From NCBI GenBank assembly GCA_018663505.1, contig JABJQG010000025.1, positions 1 through 64,000 on the forward strand: DNA of 64,000 nucleotides, written 5' to 3'. How positions within the stretch are numbered: position 1 is the stretch's first letter; every line of letters begins with the position of its first letter. The notes under the pieces are model-generated. The model worked only from the letters and a program-made list of their open reading frames with translations, made no database searches and was not told the DNA's origin. The stretch is from Pseudobdellovibrionaceae bacterium. Its GTDB lineage: Bacteria; Bdellovibrionota; Bdellovibrionia; Bdellovibrionales; UBA1609. Below, one piece after another: positions 18,178 to 27,180 of the stretch. A program made the translations under genes and the position numbers.

Positions 18178-18228
18178 GTGCCAGGCTTAATTCTGGGACG
18201 CAGTGAGTCCCAGAAGTAAGCTGGCACC
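18178..18228. repeat. REP-like palindrome R8
   Basis: AGTGCCAGGCTTAATTCTGGGA...TCCCAGAAGTAAGCTGGCACC. It shares the TTCTGGGA/TCCCAGAA inner stem with R6. The flanks 17857-18177 hold only the remnant described separately; 18229-18377 is AT-rich and presumably carries the promoter of the subtilase gene. Confidence 0.8.
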
Positions 18229-18377
18229 TAAATTTATGTTTCATTTTGAAACAGGTGGTACTCAACACAAATAGACCCTATGTAGGCTTGGCATGACCAA
18301 AAGTTCTACAGATAAATATTTATTAATTTTAAATTAATCCTAATGTTCCCTAGACCATGGTCCGATGAGTTTTAGGT

Positions 18378-20243
18378 ATGAATAGAATCAAGTTAGTGCA
18401 CGTATATAGGTCTATAGTAGTGATGTTCTTCACTTTATGTTTTGGTTTTTCAGCCTGGGCTGGTAACTATAGACATGATAAAATTATTGTTAAATTAAAG
18501 AAAAATATTTCTCAAAGTAATTCCTTAAAATTTTTAGGTAAAGCCACTACAGACAAGCAAATGCATCTTTCCAAAAGTTGGACAAAATTAAAAATGTACC
18601 ACTTTCAATTACATAAAAGTCAAACTGTTGAACAGGCTATTGATGAGCTTAGAAATGATCCAAATGTGCTGTATGCAGAACCTGACTATATAATACAAAA
18701 AGCATCGGTGGATTCCGCATCCGGGCAGAAGACTTATGAAGAAATGATGAGTTTATCTCAGAGTGAAAAAGTTTATACCTCTGAGGCTTCTGCACAGATG
18801 GATTTTGAACAGATTTATGAATCAGTATCGGCTTCTTCCAACCCCACAGTTACTGTGGCTGTTATAGATACTGGTATAGATATTGATCATCCTATTTTTG
18901 TAAACTCTGATGCTCTATGGAGAAATACAGGTGAGATAGCAGGTAACGGGGCCGATGATGATGGCAATGGTTATATAGATGATGTTTATGGTTGGAATTT
19001 TGTAGATAACAATGGCTCTTTATATGACGACGATGATCATGGAACTCATGTATCAGGTGTTGTGGTCAGTGCAGGTATAGATATTTTTGCCGCCTCCATG
19101 GAAGTATCGCCCATAAAAATTATGGCTTTAAAATTCTTAGATGGTAATGGAATAGGATCCACATCTGATGCTATTAACGCAATTTATTATGCTGTGGATA
19201 ATGGGGCACAAGTGATTAATAATTCCTGGGGAGGAAATTCATATTCTCAGGCACTGCATGAGGCTGTGGCTTATACATACACAAAGGGTGTGACCTTTGT
19301 TGCTGCCGCAGGAAATGCCTCGGCAAATAATGACAATGCTCCTATGTATCCAGCAAGTTATGATGTCCCGCATATACAATCCATTGCAGCCACTACAAGT
19401 TCTGATTATCTAGCTAGTTTTTCTAATTTTGGTTACAACTCTGTTGATATAGGTAGCCCTGGTGTTTTTATTCAATCAAGTATTGATGGTGGTGGCTTTG
19501 GTTATATGTCTGGAACAAGTATGGCCGCACCTTATGTATCTGGTGTTTCGGCAATGATGATTTATTATGCCCCTAGTATGTTGGGCTATCAGATTAAATC
19601 TTTGGTAGAAAGCAGTTCGGACTATGTATCTCCTTTATCTGGATTGGTGCATGAAGAAAGTCGATTAAATCCTTTAAGCTCCATAAATGCAGCAAAGGTT
19701 GCTAATGTGGCGGCTTCACAGCCAGGCTACGCTGTGGACGGAGGAACACGAGCAGTGGCCTCTGAAGAAGCTGGTGGTTGTGGTTTAGTGACAAAACTAC
19801 AAGCTGATTTTAACAAAAATAATAAACAAGGTCGTATGACGGGCAAATCTTTTGGTAAGGTTTTTTTGATTGTTGTTGTGCTTTCTCTTCCTTTTGCGTT
19901 AACCCTGTATTTGCGGTCTAAAGATCCTGCCAACCGAAGAGCTTATGAGCGCTTTCAATTGGATTCTGCTGTAACTCTTAGTGTGGGTGGCAAGCAACTG
20001 AAAGGACAGGTGAGTACCATATCTCTTGGTGGGGCTCAGGTGGATACCCAGGCTTTACTAGAAAATGGTGGCATCGTTAAGATGAATATCAGTAGTCCTG
20101 ATGGTAAAGATCTCATAGAGGTTGAAGGCCATGTGGTTTGGGCGGAAGATGGTAAGTCTTATGGTGTTAAGTTTGCTGAGGCCACTAGTCAAACTTTAAA
20201 CCAGATTTCTAATTGGACGGATAATTTAGAAAAGGCTTCTTAG
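18378..20243 (+). CDS. Subtilisin-like serine protease with transmembrane helix and C-terminal PilZ domain
   Basis: 621 residues. Order: signal peptide (about 1-28); inhibitor-I9-like propeptide (about 33-107); S8 subtilase domain with D164 (VIDTG), H221 (DDHGTHVSG), oxyanion N313 (AAGN) and S381 (GTSMAAP); Cys/Gly linker; transmembrane helix 495-512; then a cytosolic PilZ-like domain starting RRAYERF (R521-x3-R525) with T-I-S-L-G-G at 547-552. In PilZ proteins RxxxR and (D/N)xSxxG bind cyclic di-GMP; here the first Asp/Asn is Thr547. The protease would lie outside the inner membrane and the sensor inside, suggesting cyclic-di-GMP control of a periplasmic protease. Single gene, convergent with the S1 protease. 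Confidence 0.88.
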   Translation: MNRIKLVHVYRSIVVMFFTLCFGFSAWAGNYRHDKIIVKLKKNISQSNSLKFLGKATTDKQMHLSKSWTKLKMYHFQLHKSQTVEQAIDELRNDPNVLYAEPDYIIQKASVDSASGQKTYEEMMSLSQSEKVYTSEASAQMDFEQIYESVSASSNPTVTVAVIDTGIDIDHPIFVNSDALWRNTGEIAGNGADDDGNGYIDDVYGWNFVDNNGSLYDDDDHGTHVSGVVVSAGIDIFAASMEVSPIKIMALKFLDGNGIGSTSDAINAIYYAVDNGAQVINNSWGGNSYSQALHEAVAYTYTKGVTFVAAAGNASANNDNAPMYPASYDVPHIQSIAATTSSDYLASFSNFGYNSVDIGSPGVFIQSSIDGGGFGYMSGTSMAAPYVSGVSAMMIYYAPSMLGYQIKSLVESSSDYVSPLSGLVHEESRLNPLSSINAAKVANVAASQPGYAVDGGTRAVASEEAGGCGLVTKLQADFNKNNKQGRMTGKSFGKVFLIVVVLSLPFALTLYLRSKDPANRRAYERFQLDSAVTLSVGGKQLKGQVSTISLGGAQVDTQALLENGGIVKMNISSPDGKDLIEVEGHVVWAEDGKSYGVKFAEATSQTLNQISNWTDNLEKAS

Positions 20244-20273
20244 TTTAAGTTAGCCTTCTCTTGCGCTCTATAT

Positions 20274-21191
20274 TTACAGCCAATATCTCTCGCTGGGAAC
20301 TATGTCACAGGTGGCATCCTGCTTGTATAATTCATTGGAGTCTAAATTATAGGGAATGCAAGTAAAGCTACTGGCTCCACCTATTTTATCTTCATTAGTA
20401 TTTTTTTCTTTGTCAGTGTAGCCCCAGGCAATTATGCCACGAGCACTTCCGGCAGTGTCAATCAGTGCTGAACCTGAGTTGCCGCCAACAATAGGGCAGT
20501 TCTCCAGACCGATAATGGACCCCTGTCGGCTGGAACTAAATTTTGTGATTTTCTCATTATAATTTATAGAAAGTGCTTGAGCCAACTTCATTGAAACTTC
20601 ACAGTTATCATAGGAATCTAATTGAAAGTGGGTTGGGTTTTTTTTCATTTGTAATTTATCATTTACTGAGACTGCTCTTACTGCTGTATGGTTTATTAAT
20701 GGTGTGGGATTTATTTTAATCACAGGAACTTTGTTTATACTTTTTTCTAATTTTAAAAAAGCATAGTCTAAGCCTTTTTCTTTATTCTTATAACCTTTAA
20801 TGAGGCGCGTGGCTTTTATGGATTTTTCGTGTCCAGCGACTGTTTCTACCAGTTTAAAAAATGTTTCTTTAACACTCACATTGGTCATGCCATTATGTTC
20901 ATCATCCACACAATGCATATTTGTGGCAATAACATCACTGGCCACAAGCCAGGCTGTACATCGGCTAGTGAAGTAGTCGCCTGTGAAATTTCTTTTTCGA
21001 TGAAAGAGAACTCCCACAGAGCCATTGCAGTCGGCATCATTTTTAGTATTGCCACAGGAGAGTATCACTTGGTCGATATTCCAGTTGCTGTCAGTGATAA
21101 AATCACCTTCGTTCGGGGTGAATACGCCACAACCACTGAGAAGGGGAAGGAATAATGTGATCATAATTAGTTTGTGTATTTGATTTTGCAT
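20274..21191 (-). CDS. Trypsin-like (S1 family) serine protease lipoprotein
   Basis: 305 residues. Lipoprotein signal ending LLSGC (Cys21). The S1-type triad is visible: H93 (TNMHC), D142 (GLDYAFLKL) and S239 (GGNSGSAL); Cys pairs flank the His and Ser as in trypsin folds. SD AAAGGAAA precedes ATG 21191. The final YWL C-terminus and absence of PDZ domains separate it from DegP. Substrate unknown; it probably acts in the periplasm or on the cell surface. Confidence 0.85.
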   Translation of the reverse strand: MQNQIHKLIMITLFLPLLSGCGVFTPNEGDFITDSNWNIDQVILSCGNTKNDADCNGSVGVLFHRKRNFTGDYFTSRCTAWLVASDVIATNMHCVDDEHNGMTNVSVKETFFKLVETVAGHEKSIKATRLIKGYKNKEKGLDYAFLKLEKSINKVPVIKINPTPLINHTAVRAVSVNDKLQMKKNPTHFQLDSYDNCEVSMKLAQALSINYNEKITKFSSSRQGSIIGLENCPIVGGNSGSALIDTAGSARGIIAWGYTDKEKNTNEDKIGGASSFTCIPYNLDSNELYKQDATCDIVPSERYWL

Positions 21192-21267
21192 TTTAAGTAT
21201 TTCCTTTAAAATTTCATTTTTAAATTTATAAGTTGAGTTGAGAATAAGTATAAGGTTTGAGGTTTAA

Positions 21268-22044
21268 CTAAAAAGTATAAGTTACTGCTAAGTTAGTTAA
21301 AGTATAGGATAGCTCCCCAAGCTTGTCTTCGGTGGTGAAAGAATAACCAAATACTGTGGATGTTGTTTTGCTAATGAGTTCAAAATTATGTTTGGTGAAC
21401 TGCAGCTCCACGGCCCAGTCTTTTGCAATTTCATAGCCAGCACCAACATTGCCTCCAATTCTGCTATCGAAGTCTAAATTTTTGGCCTGTCTATCAAAGC
21501 TAAAGCGAGGAATGTTTAGGCCAGCAAATAGATATAAATCACTGTTGTAGGAATAAGTAACATCAAAATCAATGGCTCCAGCAGAAAACTGTTTTGTGCC
21601 AATCATTGGGTCCTCACTGAATGTAGAGCTGACCACATAAAAACGTGATTTGTAGCCTACCGATGCCATTCCCCAAAACGGTCCTGACACGCCATTTTTA
21701 GGAATGTGGGCTAAACCGAATTCTAAACCAGTGAGTGCGCCGCTATTTAACTTAAGATGATTGTTGGCATTGCCGATAGAGAGTCCCTGTGGGACCAAGG
21801 CAACGCCCAGCTTAAAGCCCTTTAAGATCATAAACTGTTCTTCCCATTCAGTTGAGTTCACATAATTCCTACTTTTTCTGTAGGATTTAATAGAATCAAT
21901 TTCTTCAGATTTGGGGACCTCTGCACTTTGAGTATTCACCTGGCTTGAGGATTTACTGGTGTCTATGGGGACAATAGCTTTTGCAAAACTAAGGGGTGAA
22001 TTTAGAAAACCCAAGGAGATGGTTAGGAGCATTAATTTTTTCAA
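21268..22044 (-). CDS. Outer-membrane beta-barrel protein
   Basis: 258 residues from TTG 22044, chosen because AAAGG lies 7 nt upstream and a signal peptide (KKLMLLTISLGFLNSPLSFAKA) starts there; in-frame codons further upstream encode sequence unlike a signal peptide. The mature part has alternating hydrophobic strands with Gly-Tyr turns (VGYKSRFYVV, SDLYLFAGLNIPRF, GGNVGAGYEIAKDW) and ends LTNLAVTYTF, with a terminal aromatic typical of Bam substrates. Resembles OmpA/OmpW-size eight-stranded barrels. Role unknown. Confidence 0.75.
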   Translation of the reverse strand: MKKLMLLTISLGFLNSPLSFAKAIVPIDTSKSSSQVNTQSAEVPKSEEIDSIKSYRKSRNYVNSTEWEEQFMILKGFKLGVALVPQGLSIGNANNHLKLNSGALTGLEFGLAHIPKNGVSGPFWGMASVGYKSRFYVVSSTFSEDPMIGTKQFSAGAIDFDVTYSYNSDLYLFAGLNIPRFSFDRQAKNLDFDSRIGGNVGAGYEIAKDWAVELQFTKHNFELISKTTSTVFGYSFTTEDKLGELSYTLTNLAVTYTF

Positions 22045-22361
22045 AATACGGCCTTTCAGGTGATATTGATATACAGCTGAGCAAAAAGCACCTCTGTATG
22101 GAGAAATAGATTTAGGCCACTTTACCATAATTTCAGCAGTGCATGGCATGTCATTGAGCAGGAATGAAATGTTTATATTCGCTGTTTATTTTTTCTACAC
22201 GAAAAAAATTCATATTTATTGGTGGTAAAAGGGTGGCTTTTATATAAGACTTTTGGCGAGAGAAATTTGGCAATGCTCATCTATTGCCACTGATGCAGGC
22301 TGAACCTTGATCCTCGTAACAATATATTACACAATATGACTCACAGACTAGAGGTGGAAGC

Positions 22362-22898
22362 ATGGTTAGAATATTACTTGTTGATGATGAACCCGATATT
22401 TTAGAAATTTTAACTGGTTATGTTGAAGAATTCGCGGATGAAGTGATCACCGCAAGTAACGGGCAGGAGGCATTGGCTTTAGTTGAGAAGCAAGAAGTAA
22501 CTGTGATTATCACAGATATAAGTATGCCAAAAATGAATGGACTTGATCTACTTAAGACCCTAAAAGAGCGTGGGGTGATGGCTCCAGTAATTATAGTCAC
22601 TGGATTTGGAGATAAGGATGCTATTAGTAAAGCATGGAAGTTAGGGGCTTACGATTTTTTAGATAAACCCATTATGGAAGATAAACTTCGATTTGTTATA
22701 AAATCGGCACTGCTGATGGGTTACGATTATAATCAGTCACAGAAAAGCAAAAATTTAGGTGATGGGGAGAAACTTAAAACCGTTTCCATTTCTATGGATG
22801 AAAAGTTGTATGATAATATAATTGAAAAATGCAAGTTAGATAAAGTTTCCATTAATACGGTTGTTCTCCATGCCGTGAAAAACCAGATAGAATCTTAA
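22362..22898 (+). CDS. Orphan response regulator with ribbon-helix-helix-like output domain
   Basis: 178 residues. The receiver domain (1-118) has the acidic pair D8-D9, phosphoacceptor D52, T80 and K102, all in place. The C-terminal part (about 139-177) reads as one beta strand (KTVSIS) and two helices (146-159 and 163-177), the pattern of a ribbon-helix-helix DNA-binding unit (strand-helix-helix), which is a rare output for receivers. SD GAGGTGGA precedes ATG 22362. No kinase gene nearby. The intergenic 22045-22361 is shared with the divergent barrel gene and shows no clear conserved site. Confidence 0.85.
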   Translation: MVRILLVDDEPDILEILTGYVEEFADEVITASNGQEALALVEKQEVTVIITDISMPKMNGLDLLKTLKERGVMAPVIIVTGFGDKDAISKAWKLGAYDFLDKPIMEDKLRFVIKSALLMGYDYNQSQKSKNLGDGEKLKTVSISMDEKLYDNIIEKCKLDKVSINTVVLHAVKNQIES

Positions 22899-22999
22899 CA
22901 GAAAGTCCATGCAATATTATTTTCAAATGATAAAGGGGAAACTTATAATATGGGGCATAGTTTTGTTTCAATATGAGAAAAAATTCAACTTTTTAAAAG

Positions 23000-23017
23000 A
23001 ATATTGTGAACAATATT
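23000..23017. promoter_or_regulatory. Palindrome AATATTGT-GA-ACAATATT
   Basis: A perfect 8-bp inverted repeat followed by TTT, 100 nt after the response-regulator stop and 200 nt before the GLUG gene. It could be an operator or a weak terminator. A TCTCATAT direct repeat also occurs twice further down in the same AT-rich 22899-23216 interval; nothing else was seen there. Confidence 0.35.
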
Positions 23018-23216
23018 TTTAGAAAAATTATCTCATATTCTATATTTAAATATTTATAGATATAATCTCATATAAATACGCGAGAACATTAATGTCCCAG
23101 GCCTTTTGTCCGATAAGATCTTTATATAAGCTTTAGTGCCTATTGTGCAAAGCTGTAACTTTAGGTCTATAGCAAAAAGTATTTTTGCTAATTGTGTAAT
23201 CTTAACCAGTGAGCGT

Positions 23217-26200
23217 TTGTTGATAAGAATAATTTTTGTAGGTATACTTTTTGGTTCTCTGTTCATGACAGGATGTAAGTTAACTGACAATGCTATTGTT
23301 GGAGATTCTCCCTTATCGAGCATAGTTGATGAAGCACCTGAAGAAACAGCACCAGGTGGAAGCGTGGCCCTTACTGGTTTATCTAATGATCTCGTATGGA
23401 AGACATCAAAAGTTTGGAATTGGGGGTGCGATCAATCTACATGCACATACCAATATGTCATAGATACCAATCCAGCCACAGACCCAAGCGGGTTATATGT
23501 TTCTGATGTTACTGCTACACAAAACACAGGTGCTGGGACTTTTTATTTACATATTCGAGCAAAAGATCAGGATGGAAGCTTGTCTGACACCGTTCATGTG
23601 TCAGCACTTGTGGATCAAGTATTGTCTGTAGCTCCAAGTGGTTTAGTGGATGGAGCCAGTTTAAACTCTTTGACCACCACAAATACTGTGACTTGGACGG
23701 GAGCCTCAGATGCTCATAGTGGATTGGACCACTATGAAATTGCAATAGGCAACACTACTGGAGCTTCTGATGTTTTAAATTGGAAAAATATTGGAAATGT
23801 TTTATCGCATCAAGAGTCTGGATTAAGTCTAAGCAGTGGAAATACATATTATGTGAGTGTAAGAGCTGTGGATGTATTAGGTAATATAAGTTCCGTGGCA
23901 CAAGGGGATGGTTGGGTAGCAGATAATAGTGTGCCTACACTGACGGGCCTTTCTAATGATGCCGTTTGGACAAAATCAAAAACATGGAATTGGGGTTGTA
24001 GTGCAGCCTCTTGTACTTATCAATATGTTATTGATACAACCTCCAACACCACACCGGGCACTTCTTATACATCAGCAATTACTGCTACTCAAAATTCGGG
24101 TACGGGAGCTTATTATTTACATATAAGAGCACTAAACAGTTTAGGTACTTACTCTAATGTTTATCATTACTCTGTAAATATAGATAATACTGCACCTGGA
24201 ATAGTGGGTAGTTTAGTAGATGGGACTTCGTATAATTCCATAACAGCAACAGATACTATTACGTGGACATTAGCCACAGATGTGGGGGGTGGTTTGGACC
24301 ATTATGAGCTTGCTATTGGTAATACCGCAGGAGCTACTGATGTTTTGGATTGGAAGAATATTTCTAATGTATTGTCTCGTCAAGAAACTGGTTTAAGTCT
24401 TACAAATACAAATACTTATTATGCTAGCATAAGAGCGGTGGATGCTGCAGGAAATATTGGTTCGGTGGTGCAGGGAGATGGTTGGACGGCTAATTATGTA
24501 GTTATTAATTGCACCAACTCTCCCACGAAAGATTCAACAGTTCTTTTTAGTGATGGCAAGGGCTCAGCAAAAAAACCTTATTTGATTTGTAATATTGATC
24601 AATTACAAAAAATGAATGAAAATCTTTCTGGTTTTTACGAGTTGGGAAAAAATATTGATGCTACAGCTACCTCTGGTTGGTCAACGGGAACCTCTGGAAC
24701 GGGCTTTATCCCCATAGGGCACTGTTTTGATGGATATGCTTACCAATGTGCGGATTATAATAGTTATGCGTATAATGGGGATAATGGATTTACTGGCAGT
24801 TTTGATGGCAATGGTTACACGGTGGATCAATTATTTATTAACCGTTCTAGAGATACAGTGGGGTTGTTTGGTTTAGTAAATTCGCAGGCAGTGATCATGG
24901 ATTTTAATTTATCAAATGTGAATATTACAGGGGTAGAAGCTGGGTATCATTATATCGGTGGTGCTGGAGGGGCAATAGGCTTTGCGCAGAATTCTTTTAT
25001 TAAAAACATTTTCACTTCAGGCACAGTTGATGGTGAGTTAGCTACAGGTGGTGTAGTCGGGCGAATGCAGCGAGCGCAGGCGCACAGTCTGAGCTCTACC
25101 AGCACATCCACGGGAAGCGATGGGGATGTGGGTGGCGCAGTTGGATTCTTGGATAGGTCCGCACTTTTAAATTCAAACACTTCGGGGGTCGTCGGCGGTA
25201 GTGCTGGCACCATAGGTGGGCTTGTTGGAAAATTACAACTATCAAGGATGTACGATAGTCAGTCAACAACGGCAGTGACTGGAGCAGGGGCTGTAGGAGG
25301 CGCTGTGGGTAAACTTCCTTACGAGTATGATATGAATTTGTCTTGGTCGCGCATTAAAAGAGTGAGTGTAAATAGTAACGTGGTTGGAACGAGCTCAGGT
25401 GTTGGGGGATTAGTGGGCTTAGTGGACACATATGGTCACGTTGATATATCTGATAGCTTTTCACAAGGAACAGTTAGCGGAGTGGGCAAGGTGGGTGGGC
25501 TCATAGGTGAATTTAGTGGATATAACAGTTATATATACCAAGGAACTGTAAAAAACTCTTTTTCTACATCCACTGTGGACGGAGGAGGAGGGCTTGCTGG
25601 TGGGCTTATCGGTTCTGTTTATGGGGATTACTATACTGCAGTTGATAATACTTTTGCTGCAAATTCCGTGACTAATGTGAGTGCAGTAGTAGGTGGATTA
25701 GTGGGTGAGAGACTCGGAAACGGTACTTTTTCAAATAATCATTGGTATAAAAGCGGAGGTGTGGCAGTAGACTGTTATGACGGAGGCAACGCTAATTGTA
25801 GCCAAGAGATGACCTTGTCAAATCTATATAGCGCCACACACGCTGTGTACACAGGTACAGGTGCCTGGGATTTTTCTAATATATGGAAAGAACTGGGAGC
25901 TAGTTTACCAAGGTTTATGCTGGTATCAGATATTGCTCTTCCTTTCGCTGGTACGGGGACTATGGCGGACCCATATCTTATAACTACTTTTACTGAGTGG
26001 AATTTTATTGCCGATCAGCGTCCTTTGATGAGCAAGGTATTTAAGATTGCTAATAATATTGACTTTTCGGGTCAGTCACTCATTCCTGTTGGCTCTGTGA
26101 CAGTGCCATTTTCTGGAACTCTACTTGGAAATGCTATGACTATCTCTAATGTTCTTTATGATGGTGCGGCAGGTCCTGGTGCTTTGGTGCTAAAGGGTGA

Positions 26201-27119
26201 CTCCACTGTAATTAAAAATTTGATAATTTCGAATTTTACAATCACAGGGGCGGGAAACTCAGCTATGCTCGTGGGTCTGTGTGAATTCTGTTTGTTTAGT
26301 AATATTCAAATCACAGGGGGTTCGGTGGTATCCACAGGTAGTGGAGTTGGTGCAATAGTTGGCAATGGAATAGGAATAAATATATATAACAGCATATCTT
26401 CTGCAAATGTTACTGGATTGTCTGGCATCGGTGGCCTTGTTGGTACTGCGGGTAATTTTGCTTCGGACATTACTGGGGTGAAAATAGTAAGCTCTTCTTC
26501 TTCTGGTGCGGTTTCTGGGACGTACTCTATTGGAGGTTTAGTTGGTGCAGTGGAAGGGGTTATTATTGAGCAGTCTTTTGCTACAGGAAATGTGATTGCA
26601 TCAGCTCTTAGAGCTGGAGGGCTTATTGGCTATATAGTAGGTGGTGGTTGGGTAAAAAATAGTTATGCCACGGGTGACGTTTTAAGTACAGGTCATATTG
26701 GTGGGTTAGTGGGATCAATAGTTACTGCATTATCTGACGATTTGCAAATTAGAAACTCTTATTCTACGGGGAATGTGGATGCCTCTGGAGGAGAAAGAGT
26801 AGGAGGCTTTCTTGGTGAAGGGGGCAGAGCATATGTTTACAATAGCTACTGCACTGGAACTATTTCTAATTACGGAACTGGATCAGGCCTATTTATTGGT
26901 AGAATTCAGAACGCAACATTATCAAACGTGTTTTGGCATAAACCTTCAGGAGCGCTTACCAGTTGTTATTTCTCTGGAGATTTAAACTGTACCGAGGAAC
27001 CTGTGATCACTAATTTTTATGATAAAACTCATACTGTATATACCACTGGGACCGCATGGGACTTCGATGATCTTTGGCTTGAAGATGGTGGTCAGTTGAC
27101 ATACCCTTTATTACGCTAG
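23217..27119 (+). CDS. Giant GLUG-repeat surface lipoprotein
   Basis: About 1300 residues. The start is uncertain: TTG 23217 or 23220 gives a compact lipoprotein signal ending FMTGC, while GTG 23136 would add 27 unneeded residues. The first about 420 residues alternate two modules twice: a Trp/Cys module (VWNWGC...CTYQYVIDT) and a fibronectin-III-like module (GLDHYEIAIGNT...YYVSVRAVD). The rest is two blocks of GLUG-type beta-helix repeats (GGLVG, GGAVG, GGLIG motifs every 25-35 residues), each block ending in an AWDF..(I/L)W motif. GLUG proteins are usually adhesive or peptidase-linked surface proteins. It is convergent with the CYTH-like gene. Confidence 0.88.
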   Translation: MLIRIIFVGILFGSLFMTGCKLTDNAIVGDSPLSSIVDEAPEETAPGGSVALTGLSNDLVWKTSKVWNWGCDQSTCTYQYVIDTNPATDPSGLYVSDVTATQNTGAGTFYLHIRAKDQDGSLSDTVHVSALVDQVLSVAPSGLVDGASLNSLTTTNTVTWTGASDAHSGLDHYEIAIGNTTGASDVLNWKNIGNVLSHQESGLSLSSGNTYYVSVRAVDVLGNISSVAQGDGWVADNSVPTLTGLSNDAVWTKSKTWNWGCSAASCTYQYVIDTTSNTTPGTSYTSAITATQNSGTGAYYLHIRALNSLGTYSNVYHYSVNIDNTAPGIVGSLVDGTSYNSITATDTITWTLATDVGGGLDHYELAIGNTAGATDVLDWKNISNVLSRQETGLSLTNTNTYYASIRAVDAAGNIGSVVQGDGWTANYVVINCTNSPTKDSTVLFSDGKGSAKKPYLICNIDQLQKMNENLSGFYELGKNIDATATSGWSTGTSGTGFIPIGHCFDGYAYQCADYNSYAYNGDNGFTGSFDGNGYTVDQLFINRSRDTVGLFGLVNSQAVIMDFNLSNVNITGVEAGYHYIGGAGGAIGFAQNSFIKNIFTSGTVDGELATGGVVGRMQRAQAHSLSSTSTSTGSDGDVGGAVGFLDRSALLNSNTSGVVGGSAGTIGGLVGKLQLSRMYDSQSTTAVTGAGAVGGAVGKLPYEYDMNLSWSRIKRVSVNSNVVGTSSGVGGLVGLVDTYGHVDISDSFSQGTVSGVGKVGGLIGEFSGYNSYIYQGTVKNSFSTSTVDGGGGLAGGLIGSVYGDYYTAVDNTFAANSVTNVSAVVGGLVGERLGNGTFSNNHWYKSGGVAVDCYDGGNANCSQEMTLSNLYSATHAVYTGTGAWDFSNIWKELGASLPRFMLVSDIALPFAGTGTMADPYLITTFTEWNFIADQRPLMSKVFKIANNIDFSGQSLIPVGSVTVPFSGTLLGNAMTISNVLYDGAAGPGALVLKGDSTVIKNLIISNFTITGAGNSAMLVGLCEFCLFSNIQITGGSVVSTGSGVGAIVGNGIGINIYNSISSANVTGLSGIGGLVGTAGNFASDITGVKIVSSSSSGAVSGTYSIGGLVGAVEGVIIEQSFATGNVIASALRAGGLIGYIVGGGWVKNSYATGDVLSTGHIGGLVGSIVTALSDDLQIRNSYSTGNVDASGGERVGGFLGEGGRAYVYNSYCTGTISNYGTGSGLFIGRIQNATLSNVFWHKPSGALTSCYFSGDLNCTEEPVITNFYDKTHTVYTTGTAWDFDDLWLEDGGQLTYPLLR

Positions 27120-27180
27120 CTTCAAGCCTTAAAATCTCAGTTGAGAATGACTTAAATTAATATGGATATTTAAGAGCTAG

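Noticed and set aside
18030-18227. Minus-strand 65-codon ORF over REP R8
   Set aside because: Starts within the palindrome and overlaps the more credible + strand remnant.
2884-18228. CRISPR array from the repeated palindromes
   Set aside because: Copies are kilobases apart, lie between genes and have no regular spacers or cas genes.
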